DNA of 64,000 nucleotides from Flavobacterium franklandianum (lineage in GTDB: Bacteria; Bacteroidota; Bacteroidia; Flavobacteriales; Flavobacteriaceae), in the NCBI RefSeq assembly GCF_007097365.1, contig NZ_VJZR01000001.1, forward strand, positions 1 to 64,000, read 5' to 3'. How positions within the stretch are numbered: the stretch's first letter is position 1; every line of letters starts with the position of its first letter. Position numbers and translations under genes: made by a program. This document shows, in pieces, positions 27,359 through 36,499 of this stretch. The notes beneath the pieces were generated by a model. That model saw only the letters and a program-made list of their open reading frames with translations. It made no database searches and was not told the origin of the DNA.

Positions 27359-28626
27359 TTTATTATATCAAACCCGCAATAACTTCGCAAAACCTCAGGA
27401 ATCACAATTCCTTCTGCTGTTTGATAATTTTCCAAAATTCCAGCCAAAACCCTTGGCAAAGCCAATGAACTTCCGTTAAGCGTGTGAGCCAATTGGTTTT
27501 TTCCATCTTTGTCTTTGAAACGCAATTTCAAACGATTCGCTTGAAAAGTCTCAAAATTAGAAACCGAACTGATTTCTAACCAACGCTCTTGCGCAGTAGA
27601 ATACACTTCGAAATCATAGGTCAAAGCCGATGTGAAACTCATATCGCCACCACAAAGACGCAATATTCTATATGGTAATTTCAATTCTTGAAGAATATTT
27701 TTTACGTGTTCGACCATTCCTTCCAAAGCTTCATACGATTTATCAGGATGTTCCACTCGCACGATTTCTACTTTGTCAAATTGGTGCAAACGATTCAAAC
27801 CACGAACGTGAGCACCATAAGAACCTGCTTCACGACGGAAACAAGGCGTGTAAGCTGTAGTTAAAATTGGTAATTCGTTTTCGTTCAAAATCACGTCACG
27901 AAACAAGTTCGTTACTGGAACTTCTGCTGTTGGAATCAAGTACAAATCATCGGTTTTATCGTGGTACATTTGCCCTTCTTTGTCTGGCAATTGTCCCGTT
28001 CCATAAGCCGAAGCTTCGTTGACCATATGCGGAACCTGAACTTCATTGTAACCAGCAGCGGTATTTTTATCCAAGAAATAATTGATTAAGGCACGTTGCA
28101 ACTTGGCTCCTTTTCCTTTGTAAACCGGAAATCCTGCACCAGTAATTTTGTTCCCTAATTCAAAATCGATGATGTCGTATTTTTTTACCAAGTCCCAATG
28201 TGGTTGCGCTCCTTCGTGCAAAACAGGAATTGCGCCTTCTTCGAAAACATTCAAATTGTCCTCTGGCGTTTTTCCTTCTGGAACAATATCGGCGGGTAGA
28301 TTGGGTAAAGTATATAGTTTTTCCAACAAATCGGCAGCCAATTGATCGGCAGTTTCGGCCAACGCTTTGCTTTTTTCTTTCAACAAAACTGTTTTTTCTT
28401 TGAGAATAGCAGCTTTTGATTTTTCGCCCGCTTTCATCAATTCGCCAATATCTTTGGATAATTTATTAGATTCAGCTAAGGTATTGTCTAATTCTACTTG
28501 TGCAGCACGACGATTTTCGTCTAGTTTTACAACTTCTTCAACAACACTTGTGGCATCCATATTTCTTTTTGCCAAAGCGGTGATTACTTTCTCCTGATTC
28601 TCTCTAATAAATGCAATTTGTAACAT
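27355..28626 (-). CDS. serS: Serine--tRNA ligase
   Basis: Class II aminoacyl-tRNA synthetase charging tRNA-Ser and tRNA-Sec, 423 aa. The N-terminal antiparallel coiled-coil arm (about 30-105) holds the tRNA variable arm. Motif 2 is in FRREAGSYGAHVRGLNRLHQF near 263-283, and motif 3 is NGSSLALPRVLAGILENYQ near 383-401. Length and landmarks are canonical. It is transcribed from its own -7 element. Confidence 0.97.
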   Translation of the reverse strand: MLQIAFIRENQEKVITALAKRNMDATSVVEEVVKLDENRRAAQVELDNTLAESNKLSKDIGELMKAGEKSKAAILKEKTVLLKEKSKALAETADQLAADLLEKLYTLPNLPADIVPEGKTPEDNLNVFEEGAIPVLHEGAQPHWDLVKKYDIIDFELGNKITGAGFPVYKGKGAKLQRALINYFLDKNTAAGYNEVQVPHMVNEASAYGTGQLPDKEGQMYHDKTDDLYLIPTAEVPVTNLFRDVILNENELPILTTAYTPCFRREAGSYGAHVRGLNRLHQFDKVEIVRVEHPDKSYEALEGMVEHVKNILQELKLPYRILRLCGGDMSFTSALTYDFEVYSTAQERWLEISSVSNFETFQANRLKLRFKDKDGKNQLAHTLNGSSLALPRVLAGILENYQTAEGIVIPEVLRSYCGFDIIN

Positions 28627-28667
28627 AGCTTGATTTTTTTAACGCTAAATTTTATAATATTTGGTAG

Positions 28668-28675
28668 CAAATTTA
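28668..28675 (-). promoter_or_regulatory. -7 element for serS
   Basis: Minus strand TAAATTTG fits TAnnTTTG and lies 41 nt upstream of the serS start. Confidence 0.5.
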
Positions 28676-28753
28676 AGGAAATGTTTGATACTTATAAGAC
28701 AAAGTTTTGATGAAAATCAGAATATCCAAATTGAAACGTATTCAGTTTTTTTT

Positions 28754-28884
28754 AAACACATAGATTCATAGAAAATTTATGACTGAAAAGAGTTTGATAG
28801 CATTTCATTTACACATAGCTATACTTAACTATGAAAAATGAAATGACTTTTTTAAGAAACTAAAAACTATGTTTCTATGTGTTT
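28754..28884. repeat. Inverted repeat with AAACACATAG arms
   Basis: AAACACATAGATTCATAG at 28754-28771 is mirrored by CTATGTTTCTATGTGTTT at 28867-28884, enclosing about 95 nt that holds a smaller ATTTCATT/AATGAAAT pair. It lies just past the stop of the DMP19-like gene and may form its transcript end. Confidence 0.7.
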
Positions 28885-28895
28885 AAAAAAAAGTT

Positions 28896-29435
28896 TTACT
28901 CTCTTTTAATCTCGTGACCCACAAATTCTTCTAAAGTGGCGAACATTTCATCGACGGAAAGCGCTTCGAAATCGGGGTGTGATTTTAGAAAATTAGCGTT
29001 TAAAGCAACCAGATTTTCATCTATTTCGAAAAAAGTGTCGGTGTTGAGCAAGTCTCGAGTAGGATTTACGCCTTCTAATTTCCCTTTCAGGAATTTATTG
29101 AGCTTCACGCTGCTCATTAGTTTTACTTTTTTGGATTGCTGTTGGAATAACTCCAAGTGCTTTTCGGCGCCAATCAATGCCAAACCTTCTTCAATTAATT
29201 CGTTCAGTTCGGCATTCCAACCCGAAGAATGTACAAATTGAGCAAAGTTTCCCGCAACATATTGCGAATAATAATAGTCTAAATAATAACTCATCAAGGC
29301 ATCTTCGTGAATGAATTCGTCATCGATTTTTTCCTCCCGCATTAAGTTGATTACCGAAATATTGGAGTGAATCACGTCTTGAAGATTTTCACTATTGAAA
29401 GCTGTTTCCGAAACTAGTATTCTACCGAATTCCAT
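28896..29435 (-). CDS. DMP19-like (DUF4375) protein
   Basis: 179 aa, acidic, no signal or TM. The segment MSYYLDYYYSQYVAGNFAQFVHSSGW near 48-73 and the GAEKHLELF motif resemble the DMP19/DUF4375 domain, seen in proteins of unknown role and in DNA-mimic protein 19. The similarity is recognised by eye and should be tested. It stands alone between serS and the CDGSH gene. Confidence 0.65.
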   Translation of the reverse strand: MEFGRILVSETAFNSENLQDVIHSNISVINLMREEKIDDEFIHEDALMSYYLDYYYSQYVAGNFAQFVHSSGWNAELNELIEEGLALIGAEKHLELFQQQSKKVKLMSSVKLNKFLKGKLEGVNPTRDLLNTDTFFEIDENLVALNANFLKSHPDFEALSVDEMFATLEEFVGHEIKRE

Positions 29436-29512
29436 ATTTTAAGTTTTAAATATTGGGCAAATTTCCGTTAAATAAAAACAGAAACGAAATTTTACAAAGG
29501 TTTTGAGGAAAT

Positions 29513-29544
29513 AAAAAAGCCACATCGATGAAAATGTAGCTTTG
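29513..29544 (-). terminator. Rho-independent terminator after the CDGSH gene
   Basis: On the minus strand AAAGCTACAT...ATGTGGCTTT pairs with one mismatch (loop about 10 nt) and ends in TTTTTTATTT. It sits about 27 nt past the CDGSH stop codon. Confidence 0.7.
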
Positions 29545-29570
29545 AAATTGTAAGTTGGAAAACGATTTAT

Positions 29571-29798
29571 TTATTTTGTTTTCATTGGTGGCAAATCAAA
29601 TGCTTTTGAATCACATTCGAAATTATTACGATGTGAACCGTCACAAAATGGCTTGTTGGATGATAATCCACAACGACAAAGACCCAATGCGGTTCTTCCC
29701 TCTAGGCCATAAACTACACCATCTTGATCCATTATTTCAAAATCACCTTCAATTTTAATCGATCCGTTTTTATTGATTATTAGTTTTGTCTTGCTCAT
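29571..29798 (-). CDS. CDGSH iron-sulfur domain protein
   Basis: 75-aa small protein with one CDGSH motif, CRCGLSSNKPFCDGSH near 41-56. The three Cys and one His would hold a redox-active, pH-labile [2Fe-2S] cluster, as in the mitoNEET family. There is no TM segment, so it is probably cytoplasmic. The short length is usual for bacterial members. It may act in iron-sulfur transfer or redox sensing. The ferritin gene in this window is about 8 kb away and not linked. Confidence 0.93.
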   Translation of the reverse strand: MSKTKLIINKNGSIKIEGDFEIMDQDGVVYGLEGRTALGLCRCGLSSNKPFCDGSHRNNFECDSKAFDLPPMKTK

Positions 29799-29916
29799 AT
29801 TGTTTTTAGTTTTTAGAGGTCAAAGGTTGTGAAAATTATCCGTACCTACGGCACTTTTTTAATAAATCATTAAATTTTGGATGGATTAAAATCCATCCCT
29901 ACAATATTTGCCGAGC

Positions 29917-30087
29917 CTACGGCTCTATTGGTTGGTCATTATTCTTTAGCTGATTCATTTTGGTTACTAAAGCTTTTAATCGTGCTGCTTTTTCTTTTTT
30001 TTCTTCTTGCAATTTGGAGTTTTTCCGATTTAGCAATTTGGTGTGCAAAGCCTTGTTTTTAGTGTTTTTTTCAGGTCCTTTTGGCAT
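29917..30087 (-). CDS. Small basic hypothetical protein (56 aa)
   Basis: Short open frame with ATG at 30087 and TAG at 29917, giving 56 aa beginning MPKGPEKNTKNKALHTKLLNR. It is rich in Lys and Asn with a helix-like EEKKEKAARLKALVTKMNQ segment. High basic content could mean nucleic-acid or ribosome contact. The 3' end runs into a CCTACGG-type repeat. Not recognised; the amphipathic charge pattern makes it more credible than a chance ORF. Confidence 0.5.
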   Translation of the reverse strand: MPKGPEKNTKNKALHTKLLNRKNSKLQEEKKEKAARLKALVTKMNQLKNNDQPIEP

Positions 30088-30434
30088 AATATATAATCTT
30101 GAATAATTCCCTTTGCAAATATACTGCTTTCCAATTAAAAGTAGGGCGAATTAAACTGCCTTAGGTCAGAGCCCACGTGGTATTAATAAAGTTAAACACA
30201 AAATCCACAAATTTCCACAAACAAAACTCTTGTGGAAATCTGTAAATCTGTGGCAAAAAAAGAAAAAACGAAGTTGTAGTTCGAGGAATTAAATCTATAG
30301 AGATTAAAACGCATTCATTCCAAATAAACCAAGCCTATAGCTCTACTAAATCTTATTTTCAATTATTAAGGATAAACATGCTAATGTATTTTTTTGTAGA
30401 TTTGAAAAGATTATCCAAAAAACCAACTAACTAA
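30088..30434. other. Intergenic region with repeats and a promoter
   Basis: About 350 nt without a gene. It holds a self-complementary pair around 30206-30253 (CCACAAATTTCCACA and TGTGGAAATC...CTGTGG) and a TAGATTTG -7 element at 30397-30404, 30 nt before the DUF1080 gene start. The rest is low-complexity AT sequence. Confidence 0.5.
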
Positions 30435-31322
30435 ATGAAAAAATACTTCATACTAATAGCACTTGCCGTTCTTTTTAGTTTAACTTCTGTAACTAAAAAC
30501 TCAAACCCGCCTAAAGAAGAAAGCTGGATAAAATTACTAGACAACAATCTCAGCAAATGGGAAATGTATCTCAGTTACAAGCACAAGAACGGATATTCTG
30601 GAAAAATTCCGACTGATATTAATGGAAACGAAATACAACCTGTTGGCTACAATAAAAATGTAAACAATATGTTTACGGTGATTCAGGAAAACAACGAACC
30701 AGTACTTAAGGTTTCTGGAGAATATTATGGTTGTGTTTTTACCAAAGAAAATTACAAAAACTACCGATTGAAATTACAAGTCAAATTTGGAACTAAAAAA
30801 TGGGAACCAAGAACAGATAAACTTATGGATGCGGGTTTACTCTATCACTCGCAAGGAAAAGCGGGAGTAGATTACTGGCGTGCTTGGATGTTGTCGCAAG
30901 AGTTCCAAATAATGGAAGGTCATTTTGGTGATTACTGGAATATTGCTAACTCAGCAATTGATATAAAATCTTATATTCCAGAAGGTACAATGAATGCTGT
31001 GGCAGATGAAAGTCAGGAATTTATTCCGTTTGGAGCAAATACTGAAAATTCAGGATTTTGTTTGCGAAAAATGAATGCTGAAACACCTAACGGCTGGACA
31101 GAAATGGAGTTGGTTTGTTATGAAGGAAAAAGTCTTCACATTGTCAACGGTAAAGTCGTGATGGTTTTGCAAAATTCCCGTTATTTTGATGGTGAAAATT
31201 TTCGACCTTTAATCGAAGGAAAAATACAATTACAAAGTGAAGCTGGTGAAGTTTACTATAAAGACATCAAAATAAAACAAATTAACAAAATGCCTACTGA
31301 ATTTGAAAATTATTTCAAATAA
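30435..31322 (+). CDS. DUF1080 (3-keto-disaccharide hydrolase-like) secreted protein
   Basis: 295 aa with an N-terminal signal peptide (MKKYFILIALAVLFSLTSV). The body is a concanavalin-like beta-sandwich of the DUF1080 family: SWIKLLDNNLSKWEMYL near 30-46, LKVSGEYYGCVFTKENYKNYRLKLQ region, DAGLLYHSQGK, and EGKIQLQSEAGEVYYKDIKI at the end. Family members bind or cleave glycans, including 3-keto-glycosides. It is probably periplasmic or surface-exposed. No sugar-use neighbours are present. Confidence 0.92.
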   Translation: MKKYFILIALAVLFSLTSVTKNSNPPKEESWIKLLDNNLSKWEMYLSYKHKNGYSGKIPTDINGNEIQPVGYNKNVNNMFTVIQENNEPVLKVSGEYYGCVFTKENYKNYRLKLQVKFGTKKWEPRTDKLMDAGLLYHSQGKAGVDYWRAWMLSQEFQIMEGHFGDYWNIANSAIDIKSYIPEGTMNAVADESQEFIPFGANTENSGFCLRKMNAETPNGWTEMELVCYEGKSLHIVNGKVVMVLQNSRYFDGENFRPLIEGKIQLQSEAGEVYYKDIKIKQINKMPTEFENYFK

Positions 31323-31369
31323 GAATAAAACACAAATATTTATTCCTAAAAAAATTCTATCCACAAAAA

Positions 31370-31400
31370 AACGGAAACAACTTTAAAAGTTATTTCCGTT
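31370..31400 (-). terminator. Rho-independent terminator for the lipocalin-like gene
   Basis: The minus strand reads AACGGAAATAACTT...AAGTTGTTTCCGTT followed by TTTTTT, a strong terminator. It lies beyond the second reading-frame stop at 31449, which supports the view that the gene originally extended to there. Confidence 0.8.
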
Positions 31401-31448
31401 ATATACAACATCTCACTATGATTTATAATCTATCGCTGTATAAATGAA

Positions 31449-31867
31449 TTATCTAATATACACTGAAACAGCACCATTGGACTCTTTCAATTTTAATTCA
31501 GAAAGCGTAAGATTAACTATATCATAAGTTGTAGTTGTACCATTTAATACAGTTGTTAATTTATTGCCTTATTTGGAATAAGTACTGACTTGGTTGTTAG
31601 TACACAAGGGCTTACAAGCGAACTATAATCTCCCGATGTTAATGAATTACCAATTTTTAGATTAATAAAATCGTGGTCACAACCTCTTGTGTTTTGCGGT
31701 GGATCACTCAATGTATCTTCACCATTAATATTGGTACCTACTTTGACAATACCCCATTTCCCTATTATAGGAGCTATTGTATTTCCATCATTTTCATTAC
31801 TATTACAAGATACTGTAAATAATCCGATGCTTAATGCTGAGGCAATTATTATGCTTTTCGTTTTCAC
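31449..31867 (-). pseudogene. Frameshifted lipocalin-like lipoprotein gene
   Basis: The GTG-started frame from 31867 encodes a signal peptide with lipobox TVSC, then IIGKWGIVKVGTNINGEDTL and GCDHDFINLKIG, typical of small Bacteroidota lipocalin-like lipoproteins, but stops at 31556 after 103 aa. A different frame picks up at once with NKLTTVLNGTTTTYD...LTLSELKLKESNG...VYIR and stops at 31449. That is the expected strand-rich C-terminus, giving a total of about 139 aa. The frame must change within about 12 nt around 31552-31562. There is a promoter (31895-31902) and a terminator. This could be a recent mutation, a sequence error, or programmed shifting. Confidence 0.8.
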
Positions 31868-31894
31868 GTTTTCATTATTTTAAATTAATACGGA

Positions 31895-31902
31895 CAAAAT
31901 TA
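31895..31902 (-). promoter_or_regulatory. -7 element for the lipocalin-like gene
   Basis: Minus strand TAATTTTG fits TAnnTTTG and lies 27 nt upstream of the GTG start. Confidence 0.5.
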
Positions 31903-32082
31903 ACGGTACGAATCTCGTAGAATGTTACATAATCATTGGTCTTACTTACATTATTACGTTGATGAAAAGGAATAGCGAGACATCTATAATTCAGCGAAGC
32001 CAAATAACTCCTAAAAAACATAAATTCTTTTACACAAGGACGTACAAGTCGGGACTTGTCCGTATCCTATCATAAAAAATCT

Positions 32083-32090
32083 TATTTTTG
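32083..32090 (+). promoter_or_regulatory. -7 element for metG
   Basis: TATTTTTG fits TAnnTTTG, 19 nt before the metG ATG. A short palindrome ACAAGTC-GG-GACTTGT lies just upstream at about 32044-32059 and may be an operator or a structural element. No other gene is seen in 31903-32109. Confidence 0.6.
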
Positions 32091-32109
32091 CAGCAAATTA
32101 AACTGAATT

Positions 32110-34182
32110 ATGTTACAGAATCCAAAAAGATATACCATTACAGCGGCATTGCCTTATACGAACGGACCGATTCACATTGGCCATTTGGCGGGTGTTTACG
32201 TGCCTTCGGATATATATTCCAGATATTTAAGATTGCAGGGAAGAGACGTTTTGTTTGTTTGCGGAAGCGACGAGCACGGCGTGGCGATTTCGATGAAAGC
32301 CAAAAAAGAAGGCATTACGCCACAGGAAGTAATCGATAAATACGATGGAATTATCCGAAAATCATTCTCGGATTTTGGAATTTCGTTTGACAATTATTCC
32401 AGAACTTCGGCCAATATTCATCACGATACGGCTTCGGAATTTTTTAAAACGCTGTATGCCAAAGGCGATTTTATCGAGGAAGTTACCGAACAATTGTATG
32501 ATGCCAAAGCAGATCAATTTTTGGCAGACCGTTTTGTGGTGGGAACTTGCCCGAAATGCGGCAACGAAGAAGCCTATGGTGACCAATGCGAAAAATGTGG
32601 TTCGACCTTGAACGCCACGGATTTAATTAATCCAAAATCGACCATTACGGGAGAAACGCCTATTTTGAAATCGACGAAACACTGGTTTTTGCCTTTGGAT
32701 CGTTATGAAGATTTCTTGAAAGAATGGATTCTTGTTGGACATAAAAATGACTGGAAACCCAATGTTTACGGTCAAGTAAAATCCTGGATTGATGGCGGAT
32801 TAGAACCTCGTGCGGTAACACGTGACCTCGATTGGGGAATTGATGTTCCGGTTGAAGGTGCCGAAGGAAAAAAATTATATGTTTGGTTTGACGCGCCGAT
32901 TGGTTATATTTCTTCTTCAAAAGAATGGGCTGCGAGAGAAGGAAAAGATTGGGAACCGTATTGGAAAGATCAGGATACGAAACTGGTTCATTTCATAGGA
33001 AAAGATAATATTGTTTTTCACTGCATCATATTTCCAGCAATGTTAAAAGCGGAAGGAAGTTATATTTTGCCAGATAATGTTCCTGCCAATGAATTCCTAA
33101 ATTTAGAAGGAAACAAATTATCTACTTCTAAAAACTGGGCGGTTTGGTTGCACGAATATTTGGAAGAATTTCCGAACCAGCAAGATGTTTTGCGTTATGC
33201 GTTGACATCGAATGCGCCAGAAACTAAGGATAACGATTTTACCTGGAAAGATTTTCAGGCTAGAAACAACAACGAATTAGTTGCTATTTTTGGAAATTTC
33301 ATCAATCGTGTGGTGGTGTTGACCAATAAATATTACGAAGGAATTGTTCCAAGTCCAAACGAACTTTCGGAGGTAGACGAAGCGACTTTAACCGAATTAA
33401 AAGCCTATCCAGCGGTGATTTCGAGTTCACTTGAACGTTATAGGTTTAGAGAAGCTTTGAGCGAATTGATGAATGTGGCGCGTTTAGGAAATAAATATTT
33501 GGCCGATGAAGAGCCTTGGAAAATGATAAAAACTGATCCGGCTCGTGTTCAAACCCAAATGTATGTGGCGTTGCAAATTGCGGCGGCTTTGAGTTCCCTA
33601 TGCGAACCTTTCTTGCCGTTTACCGCTACGAAATTGTCCAGAATACTAAAAATTGAAGAAAAAATAGATTGGAAAACAGTTGCTGACAATTCCGATTTAA
33701 TTCCTGCCGAACACCAAATTGGCGAAGCTGAATTACTTTTCGCCAAAATTGAAGACGAAGAAATCCAAAAACAAATAGATAAATTGGAAGCTACAAAAAC
33801 CGCTAATTTGGATGAGATTGCTGTGTCCCTGGCAATGACAGAACCACAAAAAGAATTAATTCAGTTTGATGATTTTGCCAAAATGGATTTGCGTGTAGGA
33901 ACGATTCTGGAAGCAGAGAAAATGCCAAAAGCTAACAAATTGTTGATTTTGAAAGTAGATACTGGAATTGATGTTCGCACCATTGTTTCTGGAATTGCGG
34001 AGAGTTTTAAACCTGAAGATATTATTGGAAAGCGAGTAACTGTTTTAGTGAATCTGGCTCCAAGAAACCTTCGTGGCGTGGAAAGTCAAGGAATGATTTT
34101 GATGACCAATAACGCCGAAGGGAAATTAGTTTTCGTGAATCCTGATGCGGATAATGTTGGAAATGGAGAGACTATAAATTAA
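32110..34182 (+). CDS. metG: Methionine--tRNA ligase
   Basis: Class I synthetase, 690 aa. The HIGH motif is [10 protein letters not shown] near 17-26, and the KMSKS signature is the variant GNKLSTSKN near 335-343. A CP-domain knuckle with [18 protein letters not shown] near 147-164 has four Cys for zinc. The C-terminal tRNA-binding (EMAP/Trbp111-type) domain begins near 585 with [18 protein letters not shown]. The arrangement is the standard dimeric MetRS with C-terminal tRBD. Confidence 0.97.
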   Translation: MLQNPKRYTITAALPYTNGPIHIGHLAGVYVPSDIYSRYLRLQGRDVLFVCGSDEHGVAISMKAKKEGITPQEVIDKYDGIIRKSFSDFGISFDNYSRTSANIHHDTASEFFKTLYAKGDFIEEVTEQLYDAKADQFLADRFVVGTCPKCGNEEAYGDQCEKCGSTLNATDLINPKSTITGETPILKSTKHWFLPLDRYEDFLKEWILVGHKNDWKPNVYGQVKSWIDGGLEPRAVTRDLDWGIDVPVEGAEGKKLYVWFDAPIGYISSSKEWAAREGKDWEPYWKDQDTKLVHFIGKDNIVFHCIIFPAMLKAEGSYILPDNVPANEFLNLEGNKLSTSKNWAVWLHEYLEEFPNQQDVLRYALTSNAPETKDNDFTWKDFQARNNNELVAIFGNFINRVVVLTNKYYEGIVPSPNELSEVDEATLTELKAYPAVISSSLERYRFREALSELMNVARLGNKYLADEEPWKMIKTDPARVQTQMYVALQIAAALSSLCEPFLPFTATKLSRILKIEEKIDWKTVADNSDLIPAEHQIGEAELLFAKIEDEEIQKQIDKLEATKTANLDEIAVSLAMTEPQKELIQFDDFAKMDLRVGTILEAEKMPKANKLLILKVDTGIDVRTIVSGIAESFKPEDIIGKRVTVLVNLAPRNLRGVESQGMILMTNNAEGKLVFVNPDADNVGNGETIN

Positions 34183-34192
34183 GGAAAATTCG

Positions 34193-34248
34193 CCGCAGAT
34201 TCGCCGATTATTTTAATAAAATTAAATTAAAAATCTGTGAATCTGCGG
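34193..34248. repeat. Inverted repeat CCGCAGATTC / GAATCTGCGG
   Basis: A perfect 10-bp pair separated by 36 nt between metG and the HAD gene. The arms belong to the CTGCGG/GCAGAT word family common between flavobacterial genes. It may form an mRNA hairpin but has no T-run. Confidence 0.6.
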
Positions 34249-34264
34249 TAAAATATATTAAGAA

Positions 34265-34951
34265 ATGAATCTAAAAGTAATTGCTTTCGACGCTGACGAT
34301 ACCTTATTCGTGAACGAACCCTATTTTCAGGAAACGGAACAAAAATTCTGTGGTTTGATGAGCGATTATTTGTCGCATCAAGGGATTTCTCAGGAACTTT
34401 TTAAAGTAGAAATCGACAATTTAAAAATTTACGGTTACGGAATCAAGGCGTACACGCTGTCGATGATTGAGGCAGCGATGAAGATTTCGAACAATACTAT
34501 TCCTGTTGAAGTCGTTGAGAAAATCATCGAATACGGAAAAGAATTACTCGAAAAACCCATTGAATTATTAGACGGCGTTGAAGAAACTTTAGACGCTTTG
34601 CATGGAAAATACAAGCTCGTTGTGGCCACCAAAGGCGATTTATTGGATCAACGCAGAAAACTTCATAATTCAGGGTTGGGACATTATTTTCACCACATTG
34701 AGGTGATGGCTGACAAACAGGAAAAAGATTATACGGATTTGTTAAAACGTTTGGAAATTCAACCCGAAGATTTTTTTATGATTGGCAACTCGCTAAAATC
34801 CGATGTTTTACCTGTTTTGGCCATTGGCGGTTATGCTGTTCATATTCCGTTTCATACCACTTGGGCACACGAAAGAATCGATTATAGAGTGGAACACAAA
34901 AACTTCTACACTTTCGAAAAAATGATCGATGTTTTAAAAAAACTAGATTAG
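34265..34951 (+). CDS. HAD-superfamily hydrolase, YjjG/Gph-like
   Basis: Probable phosphatase of 228 aa. Motif I is FDADDTLF with nucleophile Asp9 and acid/base Asp11. Motif II is VVATKGD near 121, and the motif III/IV region contains MIGNSLKSDVLPVLAIGG near 171-188. The substrate (nucleotide or sugar phosphate) is not clear from sequence. It follows metG after 82 nt with a small inverted repeat between, so co-transcription is uncertain. Confidence 0.9.
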   Translation: MNLKVIAFDADDTLFVNEPYFQETEQKFCGLMSDYLSHQGISQELFKVEIDNLKIYGYGIKAYTLSMIEAAMKISNNTIPVEVVEKIIEYGKELLEKPIELLDGVEETLDALHGKYKLVVATKGDLLDQRRKLHNSGLGHYFHHIEVMADKQEKDYTDLLKRLEIQPEDFFMIGNSLKSDVLPVLAIGGYAVHIPFHTTWAHERIDYRVEHKNFYTFEKMIDVLKKLD

Positions 34952-35051
34952 TGTGAATTATTTTTATTTAAAATTATGAAAAACAGCACTTTAACTATAT
35001 ATTTACATGTAAAAATTATAAAATTATAATAATTACTTTCATAATTAACTG

Positions 35052-35088
35052 TTTTTTTTTTTTTTTTGGAATTCACGATGTATTTTTG
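35052..35088 (+). promoter_or_regulatory. T16 tract next to the -7 element of the OmpA porin gene
   Basis: A run of 16 T (35052-35067) followed by a 13-nt spacer and TATTTTTG at 35081-35088, which fits TAnnTTTG, 21 nt before the ATG at 35110. The only TTTG upstream lies at the end of the T tract. Change in the T-run length would alter promoter geometry. Confidence 0.6.
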
Positions 35089-35109
35089 TCAAGAATTAAA
35101 TTCATAATC

Positions 35110-36366
35110 ATGAAAAAAGTACTACTTACATTAGCTTTTGCATTCGCTATAAACACTATAAGCGCGCAAACTGAACCAGCTGAAAAAGCTATTGATTTTA
35201 ATCAATGGTCTGTTGAATTATCTGGTGGTTTTAATAAACCGCAACGACCTATGACATCTGGATATTACACTACGGTGGTTAGTCCTTACACTGCCGATTT
35301 AGGTATTCGTTACATGTTCAACAACAAATTTGGTTTAAAAGGAGATTTCGGATACAACAGTTTTACTGAAGAAGAAGGATCTATACCTTTTGATACAAAA
35401 TATTACAGAGCAGATTTACAAGGTGTTGCCAACTTAGGAAGAATAATGAGTTTTGAAACTTGGACAAACACATTTGGTTTATTAGCCCACGCAGGTTTTG
35501 GTTTATCCTTTTTGGAAAGAAAAGAACCTACATATGTAAAAGACAGAATGGGTAACTTTATGGTAGGTGTAACAGGTCAAGTTAAATTGACAGACAGAAT
35601 TGTCTTAACTGGAGATTTCACATCAATCACAAATGCAAAACAAAGTTTTGCTTTTGATGGCGCAAGTCGAAATAATATTAACGGTTTCAACGGAAGTCTT
35701 TTTACGGGAACAGTAGGGTTAACAGTTTACTTAGGTAAAAAGGCCAAACATGCTGACTGGGTTATGGACAATGATGATAGATTTACCGCAATAAATGATA
35801 GATTTACTGCAGTTGAAAACAGAATGCTTGACTCAGATAATGATGGCGTAGCAAATTATTTAGACGTAGAAGCTGATACACCTGCTGGTACAATGGTTGA
35901 TACTAAAGGACGATCAATTGATAAAAACAATAACGGTGTTGCTGATAAAACAGAAACTTACGTCTCAGAAAATTATGCAAGTAAAACTGATAGCACTCAA
36001 GTTTTAAACTATAATGACCAGATTAAAAGCACGATTAACAATGGTTATATTTGTACTTATTTTGATTTTAATGTAGCTAAACCTAATAATACTTCTACTG
36101 AAGGTATTGATTTTATCTTGACTTATTTAAGGAACAATCCTAGTGCTTCAGTTGATATTATTGGTCACTCTGACGAAGTTGGAAGATCATCATATAACGA
36201 CAAATTGTCTAATGCAAGAGCTACCAATGTGAAAAACATTTTGTTAAAAGCAAACATTGACCCTTCAAGATTGAATGTAATTGCTGCCGGTGAGGACACT
36301 TCAGTTGATAAAACTTCCGAAGGCGCTAGAAAATTAGTTAGAAAAGTTACTTTCATAATAAAATAA
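35110..36366 (+). CDS. OmpA-family outer membrane porin-like protein
   Basis: Outer membrane protein of about 418 aa. The ATG at 35110 is chosen over 35086 since it gives a clean signal peptide ending ISAQ. Residues about 20-210 form an eight-strand-like barrel. A Ca-binding thrombospondin-3-like linker follows (DSDNDGVANYLD near 238-250 and DKNNNGVADKTE near 275-286). The C-terminal OmpA domain contains VDIIGHSDEVG and NARATNVKNILL, which bind peptidoglycan. The highly expressed porins of this type end in a strong terminator, as here. Confidence 0.95.
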   Translation: MKKVLLTLAFAFAINTISAQTEPAEKAIDFNQWSVELSGGFNKPQRPMTSGYYTTVVSPYTADLGIRYMFNNKFGLKGDFGYNSFTEEEGSIPFDTKYYRADLQGVANLGRIMSFETWTNTFGLLAHAGFGLSFLERKEPTYVKDRMGNFMVGVTGQVKLTDRIVLTGDFTSITNAKQSFAFDGASRNNINGFNGSLFTGTVGLTVYLGKKAKHADWVMDNDDRFTAINDRFTAVENRMLDSDNDGVANYLDVEADTPAGTMVDTKGRSIDKNNNGVADKTETYVSENYASKTDSTQVLNYNDQIKSTINNGYICTYFDFNVAKPNNTSTEGIDFILTYLRNNPSASVDIIGHSDEVGRSSYNDKLSNARATNVKNILLKANIDPSRLNVIAAGEDTSVDKTSEGARKLVRKVTFIIK

Positions 36367-36384
36367 ACTACTTTTTAATATCTT

Positions 36385-36423
36385 AAAAGCTCTAAAGGAA
36401 ATTTTCTTTTAGAGCTTTTTTTT
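36385..36423 (+). terminator. Rho-independent terminator after the OmpA porin
   Basis: AAAAGCTCTAAA...TTTAGAGCTTTT stem of about 12 bp with a long T tail, 20 nt past the stop. Confidence 0.9.
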
Positions 36424-36468
36424 GGCTCATCCTTAAAATTCCTGCTATAAAAATTAAAAGAATTGCTG

Positions 36469-36476
36469 TACTTTTG
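36469..36476 (+). promoter_or_regulatory. -7 element for the CAT-family gene
   Basis: TACTTTTG fits TAnnTTTG, 23 nt upstream of the GTG start at 36500. Confidence 0.55.
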
Positions 36477-36499
36477 AAAAAACAAATTTTATCAAAATA

